From contig CAJXEG010000047.1 in NCBI GenBank assembly GCA_913052425.1, positions 1 through 9,325 of the forward strand: a DNA stretch of 9,325 nucleotides. The letters run 5' to 3'. The notes under the pieces were generated by a model. That model ran no database searches. It saw nothing but the letters and a program-made list of their open reading frames with translations, and was not told the origin of the DNA. The translations under genes were made by a program, and so were the position numbers. Source of the DNA: an uncultured Flavobacteriaceae bacterium (GTDB taxonomy: Bacteria; Bacteroidota; Bacteroidia; Flavobacteriales; Flavobacteriaceae). This document shows positions 6,901 through 9,325 of this stretch, in pieces; positions within the stretch are counted from its first letter, which is position 1; each line of letters opens with the position of its first letter.

Positions 6901-8181
6901 ATGAGACTTACAAAAAATCAAATAACCGATCAAAACAAGTCAGGTCTTGATTCACACCAAGATAGCTTTGATTTTTTATCTGAAAAACTATCCAAGAACC
7001 ACCATGATGTAGATCAAATTGTAGAAAAAATCAACTCCTTTCAGGTAGCCATTCCAAGTTGGGCACTTGGGGCTGGTGGTACTCGTTTTGGTCGTTTTTC
7101 TTTCTATGGAGAACCTTCGAGTCTTGAGCAAAAGATTGACGACATTGGGTTGATTCACAGATTGACACAAACTGCCGGAGCAATATCATTGCACATCCCT
7201 TGGGACATACCATCTGATTACAACGCGATTAAACAAAAAGCAGATGAATTAAACATCAAGTTTGACGCCGTCAATTCAAATACTTTTCAGGATCAAAAAG
7301 ATGCTGAAAAGAGCTACAAATATGGTTCCTTGAGTAATGTTAATCAAGCTGTTAGAGAACAAGCCATCCAACACAATATCGATGTTATTGGTATTGGAGA
7401 TAAGTTGGGCTCTAAGGGTTTAACAGTGTGGTTAGCAGATGGTTCTTGTTTTCCTGGTCAAAACAATTTTCAAACAGCACTACAAAACACCCAAGACAGT
7501 TTAAAAGAAATTTACAAAAGTCTTCCCTCAGATTGGAGTATGCTGATTGAATATAAGCCCTATGAACCCAATTTCTACAGTACGGTAATTCAAGATTGGG
7601 GTACTTCCTTTATGCTTGCCAACGCCTGTGGTGACAGGGCATTTACTCTGGTTGATCTCGGGCATCACTTGCCCAACACCAATATAGAGCAAATCGTTTC
7701 TGTCTTGATGTTGAAAGGCAAACTGGGAGGCTTCCACTTTAATGATAGTAAATTCGGCGACGATGACTTGACCGTAGGAAGCATTAAGCCTTATGCCTTA
7801 TTTTTGATTTTTAATGAATTGGTTTATGGCATGCAGAACAACCCACAGAATCCGGATTTGGCATGGATGATTGACGCCAGTCATAACCTAAAAGATCCAT
7901 TAGAAGACTTAATTCAATCTTTGGAAGCCATTCAGGAAGCCTATGCAAAAGCCCTGCTTGTCGATCAACAAGCCTTGAGAACTGCACAATTAGAAAACGA
8001 TGTCGTTGCATGTCAAGAGATTTTGCAAGGCGCTTACAGAACAGACGTACGTCCACTACTTGAAAAGGCGCGATTGCTATCCGGGGGCGCACTTAACCCT
8101 ATTGAAGCCTATCGCAAGCTCGACGTCAGGGGACAACTCATTGAAGAAAGGGGAAAAAATACTACAGCCACTGGTCTATAA
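6901..8181 (+). CDS. rhaI: L-rhamnose isomerase, RhaI (Pseudomonas stutzeri) type
   Basis: This 426-residue TIM-barrel isomerase converts L-rhamnose to L-rhamnulose in the cytoplasm using divalent metal. The metal ligands are all present: E217 in L-I-E-Y-K-P, D252 and H255 in V-D-L-G-H-H, H279 in G-G-F-H-F-N-D, D287 and D289 in G-D-D-D, and D325 in M-I-D-A-S-H. From memory of the P. stutzeri enzyme (E219, D254, H257, H281, D289, D291, D327), every position is shifted by exactly two, which strongly supports the family and broad activity. It is distinct from the E. coli RhaA type only at subfamily level. P. stutzeri-type enzymes also act on other aldoses such as allose, so side activities are possible. 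It follows rhaEW by 52 bases with no visible terminator and precedes the kinase gene by 10 bases, as expected for one transcript. The ATG at 6901 has no Shine-Dalgarno-like sequence before it. Confidence 0.93.
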   Translation: MRLTKNQITDQNKSGLDSHQDSFDFLSEKLSKNHHDVDQIVEKINSFQVAIPSWALGAGGTRFGRFSFYGEPSSLEQKIDDIGLIHRLTQTAGAISLHIPWDIPSDYNAIKQKADELNIKFDAVNSNTFQDQKDAEKSYKYGSLSNVNQAVREQAIQHNIDVIGIGDKLGSKGLTVWLADGSCFPGQNNFQTALQNTQDSLKEIYKSLPSDWSMLIEYKPYEPNFYSTVIQDWGTSFMLANACGDRAFTLVDLGHHLPNTNIEQIVSVLMLKGKLGGFHFNDSKFGDDDLTVGSIKPYALFLIFNELVYGMQNNPQNPDLAWMIDASHNLKDPLEDLIQSLEAIQEAYAKALLVDQQALRTAQLENDVVACQEILQGAYRTDVRPLLEKARLLSGGALNPIEAYRKLDVRGQLIEERGKNTTATGL

Positions 8182-8191
8182 AGTATTGGGT

Positions 8192-9325
8192 ATGAAAAAA
8201 ATCAAAGTAACTGCGGTTTTTGATATTGGTAAAACCAATAAGAAGTTTTTTTTATTTGATAAAGATTTTCGAGAAGTCCTCAAAGAATACATTCGCTTTG
8301 ACGAGTTAGTGGATGAGGATGGGCATCCAACCGAAAATTTACCTGCCTTGCAAAAATGGCTTAAAGATGTTTTTCATCGTATTCTCGATGCCAATGAATT
8401 CGATGTCAAAGCCATAAATTTTTCAACCTATGGAGCCAGTTTGGTTCATTTAGATGAAAATGGTAATACTTTAACCCCACTCTACAATTACACTAAAACA
8501 CTTCCCAAAGAAATAGTCACTTTTTTTTTTAATCAATACGGTCCAAAAGAGGCCTTTCTTAAAACCACTGGCTGTGCAGATTTGAGTATGCTCAATTCAG
8601 GACTTCAATTGTATTGGATCAAAAAAACCAAACCTGAATTGTATAGTAAAATAGAGTATTCACTTCACCTCCCTCAATATTTGAGCTATGTATTTACAGG
8701 GGTTCCCGTAAGTGAATATACAAGTATTGGATGCCATACAGCCCTTTGGGATTTCGAAAAGAAAGATTATCACGACTGGGTTTATAAAGAAGGCATCAAC
8801 TCAAAGCTACCTCCTATTGTCTCTACACAAACGAGCATCAACATGAACTATAACGGTAAGCGTTTTAAAATTGGTATTGGCATTCATGATAGTTCCTCTG
8901 CATTGCTGCCATATGTGAGGAGCATAAAAAAGAAGTTTTTACTTATCTCTACAGGGACTTGGAGCATTTCGTTTAACCCGTTTACGGATAAGCCCATTTC
9001 AGATGACACTGATGACAGCGCTTCCATTAATTATATGCGAATCAATGGAAAGGTTGTCAAGGCTTCCAGATTGTTTTTGGGCAACGAATACAAGTTGCAA
9101 ATAGAAAAGCTCAGTAAACGTTTTGGTGTTGCTGGTGATTATCACAAATCAGTAGCTTTTAATCATGAAGTGTACAATAAGGTGAGTGAAGATTTCAAAT
9201 ACCATTTTAAGTGGGAATGCCTAGAAGATGAGCATATGCCAAACCAAACTAATTTTGATTTTGATGATTACGATCATGCCTATCATCAACTCATGACAGA
9301 GCTTGTGTTGTTGCAAATAAAGTCT
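8192..9325 (+). CDS. FGGY-family carbohydrate kinase, probable L-rhamnulokinase, partial
   Basis: The frame is open from ATG 8192 to the right edge, 378 codons without a stop; FGGY kinases are usually about 450-500 residues, so the C-terminus is missing. The N-terminal phosphate motif is D11-I-G-K-T-N-K-K18. This differs from the D-x-G-T/S-S form of E. coli xylulo- and glycerokinases and resembles the D-I-G-K-T-N subgroup found in rhamnose clusters of other bacteria. The candidate catalytic base is D233 in G-I-H-D-S-S-S, and the second phosphate motif is T254-G-T-W-S258. It should phosphorylate L-rhamnulose with ATP to L-rhamnulose 1-phosphate, the substrate of RhaEW. The substrate is inferred from the operon, since FGGY kinases are similar across sugars. 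The gene begins 10 bases after rhaI. A run of ten T (8521-8530) encodes Phe111-113 and is a possible slippage site; the frame as given is intact. Confidence 0.88.
   Translation, partial: MKKIKVTAVFDIGKTNKKFFLFDKDFREVLKEYIRFDELVDEDGHPTENLPALQKWLKDVFHRILDANEFDVKAINFSTYGASLVHLDENGNTLTPLYNYTKTLPKEIVTFFFNQYGPKEAFLKTTGCADLSMLNSGLQLYWIKKTKPELYSKIEYSLHLPQYLSYVFTGVPVSEYTSIGCHTALWDFEKKDYHDWVYKEGINSKLPPIVSTQTSINMNYNGKRFKIGIGIHDSSSALLPYVRSIKKKFLLISTGTWSISFNPFTDKPISDDTDDSASINYMRINGKVVKASRLFLGNEYKLQIEKLSKRFGVAGDYHKSVAFNHEVYNKVSEDFKYHFKWECLEDEHMPNQTNFDFDDYDHAYHQLMTELVLLQIKS

Noticed and set aside
7811..8092. Minus-strand open frame of 93 codons
   Set aside because: It is antisense to the conserved C-terminal half of rhaI, with Arg- and Cys-rich low-quality translation, so it is a shadow.

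Overview
The window looks like a chromosomal segment of a low-GC member of the Bacteroidota, probably a marine or other algal-polysaccharide-degrading flavobacterium or cytophagian. This is inferred from the A/T-rich codon use and very A/T-rich intergenic DNA, from start sites mostly without a clear Shine-Dalgarno sequence, from the pairing of an exported S1 sulfatase with an exported beta-helix protein, and from the rhaEW-type rhamnose pathway. No RNA genes, mobile elements, CRISPR arrays or phage genes were seen.

Layout. (1) Positions 1-755, minus strand: the N-terminal two thirds or more of a Tat-exported calcineurin-like metallophosphoesterase, cut by the window edge. (2) 756-934: A/T-rich divergent intergenic region. 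(3) 935-2590, plus strand: an exported right-handed parallel beta-helix protein with a pectate-lyase-3-like N-terminus, of unknown exact substrate. (4) 2591-2618: short convergent gap with a possible bidirectional terminator. (5) 2619-4148, minus strand: an S1-family sulfatase lipoprotein with an intact C-x-P-x-R formylglycine site. (6) 4149-4751: about 600 bases of very A/T-rich DNA between divergent genes, containing several dyads that may be regulatory. (7) 4752-9325, plus strand: a rhamnose catabolic operon made of rhaEW (aldolase fused to a lactaldehyde dehydrogenase), rhaI (L-rhamnose isomerase) and an FGGY kinase, very likely L-rhamnulokinase, that runs off the right edge.

How the genes work together. 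The isomerase converts L-rhamnose to L-rhamnulose and the kinase makes L-rhamnulose 1-phosphate. RhaEW then cleaves this to dihydroxyacetone phosphate and L-lactaldehyde and oxidises the aldehyde to L-lactate. The order in the DNA is aldolase/dehydrogenase, isomerase, kinase. The neighbouring sulfatase and beta-helix protein could release rhamnose from a sulfated, rhamnose-containing polysaccharide such as ulvan or rhamnan sulfate outside the cytoplasm. That link rests on gene proximity only. No SusC/SusD pair is visible here, so a complete polysaccharide utilisation locus cannot be claimed.

The individual gene families are known. The least explained items are the beta-helix protein, the dyads in the 600-base divergent region, a ten-T run inside the kinase gene, and the non-canonical residues in the dehydrogenase half of RhaEW and in the sulfatase metal site.
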